The translations under genes and the position numbers were made by a program. The notes under the pieces were generated by a model. It ran no database searches and was not told the DNA's origin. It saw nothing but the letters and a program-made list of their open reading frames with translations. This document shows, piece after piece, positions 1 through 8,685 of a DNA stretch of 64,000 nt (positions are counted from its first letter, which is position 1; each line of letters starts with the position of its first letter). This stretch comes from Chryseobacterium sp. StRB126 (GTDB lineage: Bacteria; Bacteroidota; Bacteroidia; Flavobacteriales; Weeksellaceae), in contig NZ_AP014624.1 of the NCBI RefSeq assembly GCF_000829375.1, positions 4,464,001 through 4,528,000 on the forward strand. Direction: 5' to 3'.

Positions 1-197
1 ATAAACCTATCAGCCAGATTCAGTAGATCATTAATATCGGTTCCCTCTTTTGAAGAATCATCAGATGAAATTAAGGATGAAGACAGATTGGTTTTAAAGT
101 TTTCCGAGACAGATAATAAAGATGACATTTCTTTTGTCTCAGTTCCTGTTACAATCAGACTTATAAAACATAAATAGAAACAAAAAATATACTTCAT
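1..197 (-). CDS. N-terminal part of an exported protein (runs off left edge)
   Basis: The first 65 codons of a minus-strand gene are present, starting at the ATG at 195-197; the rest lies outside the window. The N-terminus (MKYIFCFYLCFISLIVTGTE) has a Lys followed by a hydrophobic run, as in a signal peptide. After it the chain is polar and Ser/Asp-rich (residues about 24-55). Only this short piece can be read and no family is recognised. The frame is open to the edge and its start is well placed relative to the repeat element upstream, so a real but truncated gene is likely. Confidence 0.6.
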   Translation of the reverse strand, partial: MKYIFCFYLCFISLIVTGTETKEMSSLLSVSENFKTNLSSSLISSDDSSKEGTDINDLLNLADRF

Positions 198-352
198 ATT
201 ATTTTGCTAACAAACACATCATGAAAAATAAATGCGATAAATATAAACAAATAATTAATTTTTAATATTAACAGAAGTTCAAAATAAAATACCTGTTGAT
301 AAACCTCTTAAAAAGTTATTACTAATCAAATAGTAATGGTTATTTTGGAGTC

Positions 353-515
353 TATATACAATTTTACACCATTGTCATTCTGACGAGGGAAGAATCTCAT
401 ATTTGGCTTAGATTCTTCATTTCACTTCTGAACTACGTTCGCAGGCCTTCAGTCTGTATTCAGAATGACAGGGTCAAAATAGTAAAATATTAGGGTCAGT
501 GTAAAATTGTATATA
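353..515. repeat. Foldable dispersed element, family 1 (copy A)
   Basis: A 163-bp element bounded by a perfect 17-bp inverted repeat, TATATACAATTTTACAC at 353-369 and its complement at 499-515. Inside are smaller inverted pairs: GTCATTCT near 374 with AGAATGAC near 464, and AGAATCTCA near 391 with GATTCTTCA near 411. The inner part is clearly shared with the element at 22299-22429, but the outer arms differ completely. It lies in the 486-bp gap between two minus-strand genes and no ORF is apparent in it. Confidence 0.75.
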
Positions 516-555
516 ATTAACGTTATTTTTTTGACATTGAACTCTTTTGACCCAA

Positions 556-594
556 AACAACCCGGCGGTAAACAGAGTTTACCGCCGGGTTGTT
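556..594. terminator. Strong intrinsic terminator
   Basis: A perfect 18-bp stem (AACAACCCGGCGGTAAAC at 556-573 with its complement at 577-594) and a 3-nt loop, in AT-rich DNA. It lies about 90 bp beyond the stop of the erythromycin-esterase-like gene at 684, so it probably ends that transcript. TTTTAT follows on the plus strand. Confidence 0.8.
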
Positions 595-683
595 TTATAC
601 ATTAAATGTTAGTTACGTTTATCATTTCAATTATTCTACTATAATAAAGATAATCAATTCGTTATACTTTCATATTACATTCT

Positions 684-1919
684 TTATTTTGAGTTACCAA
701 CTAATAATTTTGAATTTGTTGACTTATTTATGAATATCAAATAATCAAAAGAGTGAGCCACATTGGTTTTTGTAAATTCATTTTTATCCGTACCTGATCC
801 TGTTTTTCGAAATAGAATATCTTCCAAGATCCAATTGCCAAGTTTGTTCCCATCTTTTTTGATTGCTTTTAGATCTAAAATAAAAATTGGAATGTTAAGT
901 GAGTTAAGCTTATATTCTAATGTTTTGGGACCTGCTTTTTCTGAATTATAAGTACCGAGCCTCCCATCCATACTTGCAGAATAAGTACCTTCATAAAAGG
1001 CAAATCCAAAATTTACAAAATCGTTATCATACCTTTCATTGAGCCAATACCCCATTCTATCTGATTTTAATTTTGCAATATGATAATTATGAGCCGAGAC
1101 TATTACTTTAGAATTCAAATAGTTTTCTTTTATCCATTTAATATTCTCCGCCATAAATTGGTCTCTCCTAATAAAATTGAGTTCGCTATATTGTCTTATA
1201 ATATCTATATTTTGCAGGAAACGCAATTTTTCTTCTGGATTTTTTATGGAGATAGATTTTTGCTTTATTAAAAATAGGTACTCAGCTATAATTTTTTGAC
1301 TTTTTTTAGCGTAAGTTCTGAAGCCTCTGTTGTTTTCCTTTAAAGCTATTTCCAGGTCATTAATCTCTTGTTCGGACAAGTGATTTTCTTGATATGTTTT
1401 TCTTATTTGATCTATTGCTCCTTTGGCAAACTGCATATCGAAACCATCAAAAAAAACTTTTGGATTATGATTTTCATTGTATTTTTTTAACCATTCCACA
1501 AAAGCTAAAGTTTCTTGGGTTTGCCACAGCCAAAAGTACATTCCCTTTAGAATATCTTTAGGATCTCCTTTTTCTTCCTGAATATATTGATTCATTAAAA
1601 AGCTTTCAGGCATATTGGCTTCTAGCGAAAAGACGTTGAAATTTTTATTAGCTATCAAATATTCACTTATTCTATATTTCATTTGATACACTTCACTTGA
1701 ACCGTGAGTAGATTCTCCTAATCCTACTATTGTAGAATTTCCAATGAGTTTGTTTAAGATTAGCAAATCACTAGTATCCCTTTCGTCCGGATTAAAAGTT
1801 TTGATTGGATATATAAACTTTGAAATATATTCTTTTTCTTCAGAATTTAAATCATTTTTTGATTGTGCCTTGATTGTTATAAAAAATACAATCAAAATAC
1901 AAGATAATTTTAATTTCAT
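684..1919 (-). CDS. Secreted erythromycin esterase-like protein
   Basis: A 411-aa protein of the erythromycin esterase/succinoglycan biosynthesis (EreA/EreB-like) family. Residues 1-20 are a typical signal peptide ending in KAQS, so the product is exported. Family landmarks are GLGESTHG (66-73, with E69 and H72), the E100 region SLEANMPE, RRDQFMAEN (251-259) and VSAHNYHIAK with H277 and H280. In characterised Ere enzymes the equivalent Glu and His residues act in lactone hydrolysis. Most chromosomal Bacteroidetes relatives have unknown substrates, and the export signal makes a role in cytoplasmic macrolide resistance unlikely. It is a single gene with its own terminator; a candidate -7 box TATTTTTG (minus strand, 1950-1957) lies just upstream. 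Confidence 0.85.
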   Translation of the reverse strand: MKLKLSCILIVFFITIKAQSKNDLNSEEKEYISKFIYPIKTFNPDERDTSDLLILNKLIGNSTIVGLGESTHGSSEVYQMKYRISEYLIANKNFNVFSLEANMPESFLMNQYIQEEKGDPKDILKGMYFWLWQTQETLAFVEWLKKYNENHNPKVFFDGFDMQFAKGAIDQIRKTYQENHLSEQEINDLEIALKENNRGFRTYAKKSQKIIAEYLFLIKQKSISIKNPEEKLRFLQNIDIIRQYSELNFIRRDQFMAENIKWIKENYLNSKVIVSAHNYHIAKLKSDRMGYWLNERYDNDFVNFGFAFYEGTYSASMDGRLGTYNSEKAGPKTLEYKLNSLNIPIFILDLKAIKKDGNKLGNWILEDILFRKTGSGTDKNEFTKTNVAHSFDYLIFINKSTNSKLLVGNSK

Positions 1920-2101
1920 TTACTACTTATAATAGATTAAACAATTATACAAAAATATCACTTAAACTTCTGGAGAAATTTAAATCATATCAGATACCAG
2001 TGTATACTTTTTTTAGTCGCAGATAGTTCACTATGACTGATAATCTAACAATTTTATAATCTGATAAAAATATAAAATCAGCAAGCAAATATCAAAAAAG
2101 A

Positions 2102-2135
2102 AAAACCGCTATAGACAGGTGTCTATAGCGGTTTT
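2102..2135 (-). terminator. Intrinsic terminator of dnaK
   Basis: A perfect 16-bp stem (AAAACCGCTATAGACA at 2102-2117 and its complement at 2120-2135) with a 2-nt loop. On the minus strand it is followed by a T-rich tract. It lies 32 bp past the dnaK stop. Confidence 0.85.
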
Positions 2136-2166
2136 ATATGTTTTATTAATTAGTATTAATCAATAA

Positions 2167-4062
2167 TTATTTTACTTCTTCGAAGTCTGCATCCTGTACA
2201 TCCTCACTTCCAGCGTTGTTTCCACCTGCGTTTTGAGCACCTGCATCAGCACCTGGCTGTTGACCAGCTGCATATAATTCTTCAGAAGCTGCCATCCATG
2301 CTGCATCTAACGCTTCAGTTTTAGCTTTTACGTCATCAACATTTTTAGCTTCGAAAGCAGTTTTTAATTCTGCGTGAGCTGCTTCAATGGCTGCTTTTTT
2401 GTCAGCAGAAAGTTTCTCACCGAATTCTTTCAATTGCTTTTCAGTTTGGAAGATCAATCCGTCAGCTTTGTTGAAAACCTCAACTTCTTCTTTTCTCTTA
2501 GCATCAGCTGCAGAATTTTCCTGAGCTTCTTTCTTCATTCTTTCGATTTCTTCGTCAGAAAGACCTGAAGAAGCCTGGATTTTAATAGTCTGTTCTTTAC
2601 CAGTTCCTTTATCTTTAGCAGATACACTTAGGATACCATTCGCATCAATATCGAAAGTTACTTCAATTTGAGGAACTCCTCTTGGTGCTGGTGGGATATC
2701 TGTAAGATCGAATCTACCGATTTCTTTGTTATCGTTGAACATAGATCTCTCCCCTTGTCCTACTCTGATGCTTACCGCTGGTTGGTTGTCGGAAGCTGTA
2801 GAGAATACTTCAGATTTCTTCGTTGGGATTGTAGTATTCGCTTCAATTAATTTAGTGAATACAGAACCCATAGTTTCGATACCTAAAGAAAGTGGCGTAA
2901 CATCTAGAAGTAGTACGTCTTTTACATCTCCTGTTAATACACCTCCCTGGATAGCTGCACCAATAGCTACAACCTCATCCGGGTTAACTCCTTTAGATGG
3001 TTTTTTACCGAAGAATTTTTCTACTTCTTCCTGAATAATAGGGATTCTTGTAGAACCTCCTACCAAGATTACCTCATCGATATCAGAAGTTGATAAACCT
3101 GCATCTTTTAATGCTTTGGCAACCGGCTCCATAGATCTTCTTACCAGATCTGCAGATAATTGCTCAAATTTAGCTTTAGTTAAAGTCTTTACTAAGTGTT
3201 TAGGACCTGTAGCTGTAGCTGTAATATATGGTAAGTTGATTTCAGTCTGTGGAGAAGAAGATAATTCGATTTTTGCTTTTTCAGCTGCTTCTTTTAATCT
3301 TTGAAGCGCGATAGCATCTGATTTTAAATCTACACCTTCTTCAGCTTTGAATTCGTCAGCCATCCAGTTGATGATCACATCATCAAAATCATCACCTCCT
3401 AAGTGAGTATCACCGTTTGTAGATAATACTTCAAATACACCATCCCCTAAATCAAGGATAGAGATATCGAAAGTACCACCACCAAGGTCATAAACTGCAA
3501 TTTTCTGATCTTTATGGTTTTTATCAAGACCGTAAGCTAACGCTGCAGCTGTAGGCTCGTTGATAATTCTTTCTACTTTAAGACCTGCAATTTCACCAGC
3601 TTCTTTAGTAGCTTGTCTTTGTGCATCGTTGAAGTATGCAGGAACAGTAATTACCGCTCTTGTTACTTCCTGGCCAAGGTAATCTTCAGCAGTTTTCTTC
3701 ATTTTCTGAAGCGTCATTGCAGAAATTTCCTGTGGAGTATATTCTCTATCGTCGATTTTTACTTTTACAGTATCATTTGGACCTGAAACAACTTTATAAG
3801 GTACTCTTGAGATTTCGGCAGCATCTTCTTTGAAGTGTGTTCCGATAAATCTTTTAATAGAGTAAACTGTCTTAGTTGGGTTTGTTACAGCCTGTCTTTT
3901 TGCAGGATCTCCTACTTTTCTTTCTCCGTCTTCTGTAAATGCTACAATAGAAGGAGTTGTTCTTTTTCCTTCTGCGTTAGGAATAACAACAGGGTCTTTA
4001 CCCTCCATTACAGCAACACAAGAGTTGGTTGTTCCTAAGTCAATTCCAATTATTTTACTCAT
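2167..4062 (-). CDS. dnaK: Molecular chaperone DnaK (Hsp70)
   Basis: A 631-aa full-length Hsp70 that binds unfolded polypeptides in an ATP-dependent cycle with DnaJ and GrpE. The N-terminal ATPase domain shows [15 protein letters not shown] (residues 3-17), the [11 protein letters not shown] segment and [14 protein letters not shown]. The interdomain region [18 protein letters not shown] and the beta-sandwich substrate domain follow, then a helical lid rich in Lys/Glu/Ala. The C-terminus has a Gly/Asn/Ala-rich linker and ends DADFEEVK, the usual bacterial acidic tail. Neither dnaJ nor grpE is adjacent. The gene stands alone with a strong terminator and a 384-bp divergent upstream region containing palindromes. 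Confidence 0.99.
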   Translation of the reverse strand: MSKIIGIDLGTTNSCVAVMEGKDPVVIPNAEGKRTTPSIVAFTEDGERKVGDPAKRQAVTNPTKTVYSIKRFIGTHFKEDAAEISRVPYKVVSGPNDTVKVKIDDREYTPQEISAMTLQKMKKTAEDYLGQEVTRAVITVPAYFNDAQRQATKEAGEIAGLKVERIINEPTAAALAYGLDKNHKDQKIAVYDLGGGTFDISILDLGDGVFEVLSTNGDTHLGGDDFDDVIINWMADEFKAEEGVDLKSDAIALQRLKEAAEKAKIELSSSPQTEINLPYITATATGPKHLVKTLTKAKFEQLSADLVRRSMEPVAKALKDAGLSTSDIDEVILVGGSTRIPIIQEEVEKFFGKKPSKGVNPDEVVAIGAAIQGGVLTGDVKDVLLLDVTPLSLGIETMGSVFTKLIEANTTIPTKKSEVFSTASDNQPAVSIRVGQGERSMFNDNKEIGRFDLTDIPPAPRGVPQIEVTFDIDANGILSVSAKDKGTGKEQTIKIQASSGLSDEEIERMKKEAQENSAADAKRKEEVEVFNKADGLIFQTEKQLKEFGEKLSADKKAAIEAAHAELKTAFEAKNVDDVKAKTEALDAAWMAASEELYAAGQQPGADAGAQNAGGNNAGSEDVQDADFEEVK

Positions 4063-4135
4063 AATATTTTATATTTTTTCTAATTTTTATATTTAATTTA
4101 CACTCACTATTTCACAACATTTGTACCATATCCCG

Positions 4136-4192
4136 TTTTGTGACAAAATGACACAATCAAGACAAAAACCCTGAAATAATAAGGGTTTTTGT
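4136..4192. promoter_or_regulatory. Two palindromes upstream of dnaK
   Basis: TTTTGT-G-ACAAAA lies at 4136-4148 and ACAAAAACCCT-N9-AGGGTTTTTGT at 4162-4192, about 75-130 bp upstream of the dnaK start and in the gap before ppk1. The second has the 9-nt spacing of heat-shock CIRCE operators but not the CIRCE sequence. It could also be an intrinsic terminator of an unseen short transcript, since T-rich sequence follows it. The remainder of the gap 4063-4446 shows nothing recognisable. Confidence 0.35.
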
Positions 4193-4446
4193 TCTTTTAA
4201 TACTGAAATTTTTTCATGTAAATCTGATTTTGATATTATTTTCAGACATAATCATCTATACAATTTAATATATAATAAAGGTCAAAATATAGTCAAACTG
4301 ATAGAAAACCCACATGAGGATCTGTAGAAATATAGGAGAATAGAACTACAACAATGAAATTGTTAAAATTAATCAAAGTTTAACCTAAGAAATAGAGGCA
4401 GAAACTGGACGAATTCTTATTTTTGATAAAATATATACATTTAAGA

Positions 4447-6519
4447 ATGTCATTACACTTTAATCCACGAGATATTACATGGTTAGCCTTTAATGAAAGG
4501 GTTTTGCAGGAAGCCATGGATGAAAAAGTTCCTTTACATTTAAGAATACGTTTCCTTGGAATTTTCTCCAACAATCTGGATGAATTCTTCCGAGTGCGTG
4601 TTGCCGGATTAAAGCGTGCCATGGATTTTAAGGAAAAGGTAATTGCCGAGTCCTTTTATCAACCACCCTCCAAAATTCTTCAGCATATCAATGACATTGT
4701 GATGAGACAACAGCTGAATTTCGATAAAACCTGGAAAAAAATTCAGGAAGAAATGGCTGACCACAAAGTTTCCATCAAAAATTCTAAAAACCTGACAGCC
4801 CCACAAAAGGATTTTGTCAGAAGATATTTTGATGAGGTGGTAGAATCTAATGTAATCCCTATTCTTCTCCATGAAAATACTCCAATGCCTTATCTGAGAG
4901 ATAAAAGTCTCTATCTTGGAGTTGCCATGAGAAAAAAAGACTGGCAGTATTCCAGTAACTATGCCATCATAGAAATTCCATCCCGATTTGTGGGCCGGTT
5001 TGTACTGCTTCCTACTGAAGATCCGGAAGAAAAGAATGTAATGCTTCTGGAAGATGTAATTACCTTCAACTTACCACATATTTTCTCGTATTTCGGGTAT
5101 GATGAATTTGCAGCCAATGCTTTTAAAGTAACCAAAGATGCAGAATTGGATCTGGATAACGACATCCGCACCAATTTTGCAGAAAAAATAGAAAAAGGAC
5201 TTAAAAACCGTAGAAAAGGGAAACCTACCCGTTTTGTTTTCGATAAAGATATGGATAAAGCTTTGCTGGAACTCCTTATCAGAAAACTGAATTTAACCAA
5301 GAAAGACAGTATTATTCCAGGAGGAAAGATTCATAATTTTAAACATTTCATGGACTTTCCTGATGTTTTTGAAACCTATGCAAGACCTGTGGAAAGAACT
5401 TCTTTCACCCACCAGGCTTTTGAGCATGGAGAAAGAGTGACTGATGTTATCATGAAAGAAGATGTACTGCTCACTTTCCCATATCATAAATATAACCCTG
5501 TGATTGATCTTTTGCGTGAAGCAGCCATGGATCCGGATGTAAAATCAATACAGATTACAGCTTACAGGTTGGCAAGTAATTCAAAGATCATTAATGCTTT
5601 AATCTATGCAGCCAGAAATGGTAAAGAAGTCACAGTAATGCTTGAACTTCAGGCAAGGTTTGATGAAGAATCCAACCTGGAATGGAAAGATATGCTGGAG
5701 CCGGAAGGAATCACCGTTTTGGTAGGACTTCCGAACAAAAAAGTTCATGCCAAGCTTTGTGTTATCAAAAAGAGAGCCCACAACAAAACCATTCAATATG
5801 GATTTGTGAGTACCGGGAATTTCAATGAAAAAACAGCAAGAATTTATGGAGATCATCTGCTTCTGACTTCTGACCGTGGTATTATGGCAGACATCAATAA
5901 AGTGTTCAATGTACTGAAAAAACCAAAAGATGATTATCTTCCGGTTTTGAAAACTTGTAAAAATTTATTAGTTTGCCCTCAATTTATGCGTGAAAAGATT
6001 GTTCACCATATTGATAAGGAAATTGAAGAAGCTAAAGCAGGAAGAAAAGCAGAGATCATTGTTAAAGCAAATTCACTGAGTGACAGATCATTAATTGAAA
6101 AATTATATGATGCGGCCACAGTAGGAGTAACCATCAGACTGATTGTAAGAGGAATCTACTGTGCCGTTAATCAAAAGGAATTTAAAGAGAAAATTAAGGC
6201 AATCAGTATTGTAGACGAATATCTGGAACATGCCAGAGTAATGTATTTCTACAATAAGGGAGCGGAAGACATCTACATTTCTTCTGCCGACTGGATGACC
6301 AGAAACCTTGATTATAGAATTGAAGCTGCTGCCAAAATAACTGATAAGAACCTTAAAAAAGAATTAAAAGACATTCTTGATATCCAGCTCAGAGATAATG
6401 TAAAAGCCAGAATTTTAGATAAAAAACTGAGCAATGAATATATAAGGAATGATAAAAAAGAATGTCGATCACAAATAGAAACCTATAAGTATTTAAAGGC
6501 TAAAACAAGCAAAAAATGA
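4447..6519 (+). CDS. ppk1: Polyphosphate kinase 1
   Basis: A 690-aa PPK1 that reversibly transfers the ATP gamma-phosphate onto polyphosphate. The start at 4447 (MSLHFNPRDITWLAFNERVL) matches the usual N-terminus; an upstream in-frame start would add eight residues with no family similarity. The N domain contains the RFLGIFSNNLDEFFRVRVAG motif. The two phospholipase-D-like catalytic domains carry KVHAKLCVIKK with His434 (the autophosphorylated His) and EHARVMYF with His595, followed by the SADWMTRNLDYRIE signature. The stop overlaps the start of ppx by 4 bp (ATGA), so the two are translationally coupled. Confidence 0.97.
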   Translation: MSLHFNPRDITWLAFNERVLQEAMDEKVPLHLRIRFLGIFSNNLDEFFRVRVAGLKRAMDFKEKVIAESFYQPPSKILQHINDIVMRQQLNFDKTWKKIQEEMADHKVSIKNSKNLTAPQKDFVRRYFDEVVESNVIPILLHENTPMPYLRDKSLYLGVAMRKKDWQYSSNYAIIEIPSRFVGRFVLLPTEDPEEKNVMLLEDVITFNLPHIFSYFGYDEFAANAFKVTKDAELDLDNDIRTNFAEKIEKGLKNRRKGKPTRFVFDKDMDKALLELLIRKLNLTKKDSIIPGGKIHNFKHFMDFPDVFETYARPVERTSFTHQAFEHGERVTDVIMKEDVLLTFPYHKYNPVIDLLREAAMDPDVKSIQITAYRLASNSKIINALIYAARNGKEVTVMLELQARFDEESNLEWKDMLEPEGITVLVGLPNKKVHAKLCVIKKRAHNKTIQYGFVSTGNFNEKTARIYGDHLLLTSDRGIMADINKVFNVLKKPKDDYLPVLKTCKNLLVCPQFMREKIVHHIDKEIEEAKAGRKAEIIVKANSLSDRSLIEKLYDAATVGVTIRLIVRGIYCAVNQKEFKEKIKAISIVDEYLEHARVMYFYNKGAEDIYISSADWMTRNLDYRIEAAAKITDKNLKKELKDILDIQLRDNVKARILDKKLSNEYIRNDKKECRSQIETYKYLKAKTSKK

Positions 6520-7400
6520 AGATAGCAGCAATAGACATAGGAAGTAATGCCGCCAGACTTCTCATTAATGAAGTAAAGATAAACAATAAAAAACCGGAAT
6601 TCATCAAACTGAACCTTCTGAGAATCCCTCTTAGATTGGGGATGGATGTGTTCACTATCGGAAAAATAGGTCCTGAAAGAGAAAAAATGGTTATCGATTC
6701 CATGAAGATCTTCAGTGATCTGATGAAGATTTACAAAGTAGATCATTATAGAGCTTGTGCAACAAGCGCCATGCGTGATGCTGCCAATGGTGATGAAATC
6801 ATCAGACAGGTACAGGAAACTTCAGGAATCAATATTGAAATTATTTCCGGTGATGAAGAAGCTACCCTAATTTATGAAAACCATGTTGCTGAAGGTCTTG
6901 ACAAAGAATTTGCTTATTTATACATTGACGTAGGAGGAGGTTCCACAGAGCTTACATTCTATGAAAACGGTAAAATGGTATATGAAAGATCTTTCAATAT
7001 CGGAACAATCCGTCTTCTCAACAATCTTGTTACTCTAGATAACTGGAAAGAAATGAAGGATGAGATCAAAAATAATATTGTCAGCAAAAGGCCAATTGTG
7101 GCTATTGGCTCAGGAGGAAATATCAATAAGGTATTCTCCATGAGCAAAACCAAAGATGGAAATCCCATGTCATTAACTCATCTGAAAAAGGTTCATAAAG
7201 AGTTTAATGAACTTTCTGTAGAGGAAAGAATGACAAAATATAGTCTTAGGGAAGACAGAGCCGATGTATTGGTTCATGCCTTAAGTATTTTCAATAATGT
7301 AATGGCCTGGTCGGATATCAATAAAATTTTTGTTCCGAAGATTTCAGTAGCAGATGGTTTGATCCAGAATATTTACAGCCAGTTACAGCATAAGAAATAG
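6516..7400 (+). CDS. ppx: Exopolyphosphatase, Ppx/GppA family
   Basis: A 294-aa enzyme of the sugar kinase/actin-like superfamily that hydrolyses terminal phosphates from polyphosphate (or pppGpp in some relatives). Phosphate-binding motifs are IDIGSNAARLL (residues 6-16), ATSAMRDAANG, the GDEEATLIYE segment and IDVGGGSTEL. It consists only of the two-lobed catalytic core and lacks the C-terminal HD-type domains found in the roughly 500-aa enterobacterial PPX. Its overlap with ppk1 puts synthesis and breakdown of polyphosphate in one operon. A terminator follows at 7423. Confidence 0.93.
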   Translation: MKIAAIDIGSNAARLLINEVKINNKKPEFIKLNLLRIPLRLGMDVFTIGKIGPEREKMVIDSMKIFSDLMKIYKVDHYRACATSAMRDAANGDEIIRQVQETSGINIEIISGDEEATLIYENHVAEGLDKEFAYLYIDVGGGSTELTFYENGKMVYERSFNIGTIRLLNNLVTLDNWKEMKDEIKNNIVSKRPIVAIGSGGNINKVFSMSKTKDGNPMSLTHLKKVHKEFNELSVEERMTKYSLREDRADVLVHALSIFNNVMAWSDINKIFVPKISVADGLIQNIYSQLQHKK

Positions 7401-7422
7401 TTTTTAAATCATAATTTCATTC

Positions 7423-7456
7423 AAAACCGGACACTTTTTGCCCGGTTTTCTTTTTC
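7423..7456 (+). terminator. Intrinsic terminator after ppx
   Basis: An 8-bp stem AAAACCGG (7423-7430) / CCGGTTTT (7442-7449), 11-nt loop, then CTTTTT. It ends the ppk1-ppx transcript. Confidence 0.7.
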
Positions 7457-7462
7457 CACACC

Positions 7463-7605
7463 GTCATGGCGAGCGCAGCGAAGCAATCTCATCATTACCA
7501 TAATCAGAAATATTTCATGTAAAACCACCCTATTTTAGGTTTTGGCTAAAGCCAATGGAATTTGATTATTTTATTTATTGAGCGGCAGGGCTAAAGCCCG
7601 CCCCT
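7463..7605. repeat. Two dispersed repeat fragments in the gap after ppx
   Basis: GTCATGGCGAGCGCAGCGAA begins at 7463 and continues with GCAATCTCA; it resembles a repeat whose half is seen again (inverted) near 48253-48268. At 7541-7605 is a copy of family 2, built from two short palindromes GGCTAAAGCC (7544-7553) and GGGCTAAAGCCCG (7588-7600). Related copies are at 41391-41454 and 44071-44139. No gene is visible in 7401-7744. Confidence 0.6.
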
Positions 7606-7665
7606 AGTGATGTTGATATCCGCATGGATATATACACGGATAATAGTTGTTTAACGACAAGAACT

Positions 7666-7695
7666 TTTATCTTTTATCTTTTATCTTTTATCTTT
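7666..7695. repeat. Heptamer microsatellite
   Basis: About four tandem copies of TTTATCT/ATCTTTT occur just upstream of the gene at 7745. This could be a slippage-prone spacer; no promoter is clearly formed by it. Confidence 0.6.
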
Positions 7696-7744
7696 AAAGT
7701 AATTCCCTATCCTCATTCGTCATACAACTATCAATAGCAAAACA

Positions 7745-8398
7745 ATGAATCCAATCAAAATAATTCTTACAGGAGCTACAGGCATGGTAGGCGAAGGTGT
7801 TTTAATGGAATGTCTCGAAAATCCGAATGTTTCTGAAATCCTTAGTATCAGCAGAAAACCAGCCGGAAAAAAGCATCCTAAACTAAAAGAATACCTCGTT
7901 TCAGACTTTTTATCCATCGATAGTAATGATGAAAATCTCAAAGGCTATGATGCCTGTTTCTTTTGTGCCGGAATTAGCAGTGTGGGGATGAATGAAGAGG
8001 ATTACACCAAAATCACTTATGATACCACCATTCATTTTGCAGAGGCTGTTTTACACCAAAATCCTGAAATGGTATTCAGTTATGTATCCGGAGCAAGTAC
8101 CGACAGCACAGAAAGTGGAAAATTGATGTGGGCAAGGGTAAAAGGAAAAACAGAAAATACTTTAAAAAAGATGAATTTTAAAGGTGTTTACAATTTCAGA
8201 CCCGGATTTATGAAACCTGTTGATGGTCAGATCAATGTAAAATGGTTTTTCAAACCTTTTATTTGGATTTTTCCTATTTTTTTACCATCAAAATCATTAA
8301 CTTTACATGAAATTGGAAAAGCTATGATCAATACCGTAAAAAAAGGGTACCCTTCTTCAACTTTAGAAATTCGAGATATTAAAAATTTAGCGATATGA
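7745..8398 (+). CDS. NAD(P)-binding Rossmann-fold (atypical SDR/NmrA-like) protein
   Basis: A 217-aa cytoplasmic protein with an N-terminal dinucleotide-binding motif LTGATGMVGEG (residues 8-18) followed by an alternating beta/alpha pattern. It has ISRKPAGKK after beta 2 and FFCAGISSVGM at the position of the usual NNAG/CAG motif. The middle has SGASTDSTESGKLMWARVKGKTE, where the YxxxK catalytic pair is not conserved, so it is an atypical short-chain dehydrogenase/epimerase-like protein, perhaps a sensor or chaperone rather than an enzyme. The ATGA overlap at the stop couples it to the 49-aa membrane peptide downstream. The substrate is unknown. Confidence 0.8.
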   Translation: MNPIKIILTGATGMVGEGVLMECLENPNVSEILSISRKPAGKKHPKLKEYLVSDFLSIDSNDENLKGYDACFFCAGISSVGMNEEDYTKITYDTTIHFAEAVLHQNPEMVFSYVSGASTDSTESGKLMWARVKGKTENTLKKMNFKGVYNFRPGFMKPVDGQINVKWFFKPFIWIFPIFLPSKSLTLHEIGKAMINTVKKGYPSSTLEIRDIKNLAI

Positions 8399-8544
8399 AA
8401 GGTATGTTAAAAAGAATTGTTCTGGTTATTTTTATACTCTTGCTGCTGACTGCAGTTTCAGGGTTTTTATATATGCAGAAACACCCTCTGGAAGGAGCTA
8501 AATCTGGAACAATGTTAAATTTTTCCGGAAAGTCTTCAAAATAG
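8395..8544 (+). CDS. 49-aa single-pass membrane peptide, possibly a truncated gene
   Basis: Start ATG 8395 overlaps the preceding stop (ATGA), a usual sign of translational coupling. After MKGMLKR there is one hydrophobic helix (IVLVIFILLLLTAVSGFLYM) and a short polar tail ending in TAG at 8542-8544. The tail QKHPLEGAKSG faintly recalls the segment after the membrane anchor of some MBL-fold hydrolases (HPxFG..PSGERL), so it may be the remnant 5' end of such a gene. Equally it may be a genuine small membrane protein. No homologue is recognised with confidence. Confidence 0.5.
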   Translation: MKGMLKRIVLVIFILLLLTAVSGFLYMQKHPLEGAKSGTMLNFSGKSSK

Positions 8545-8685
8545 CTGAATATTAAACTCCATAAGGGTATCCTAATTTTATCTTTTATCAGAAACAAACC
8601 TATTTTTTAAACATTTCTTAAAATTCCATTAAAATAGTTACCAACCATAAAGTTCATTTTTGTATTTATCTAATTAAAGTCAAAA

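Noticed and set aside
2374..4038. Several ORFs opposite dnaK
   Set aside because: They are shadows of the dnaK frame with no family or start signal; dnaK is fully conserved across this interval.
4162..4192. CIRCE (HrcA) operator for dnaK
   Set aside because: Spacing is 9 nt but the arms ACAAAAACCCT do not match TTAGCACTC, and hrcA is not seen.
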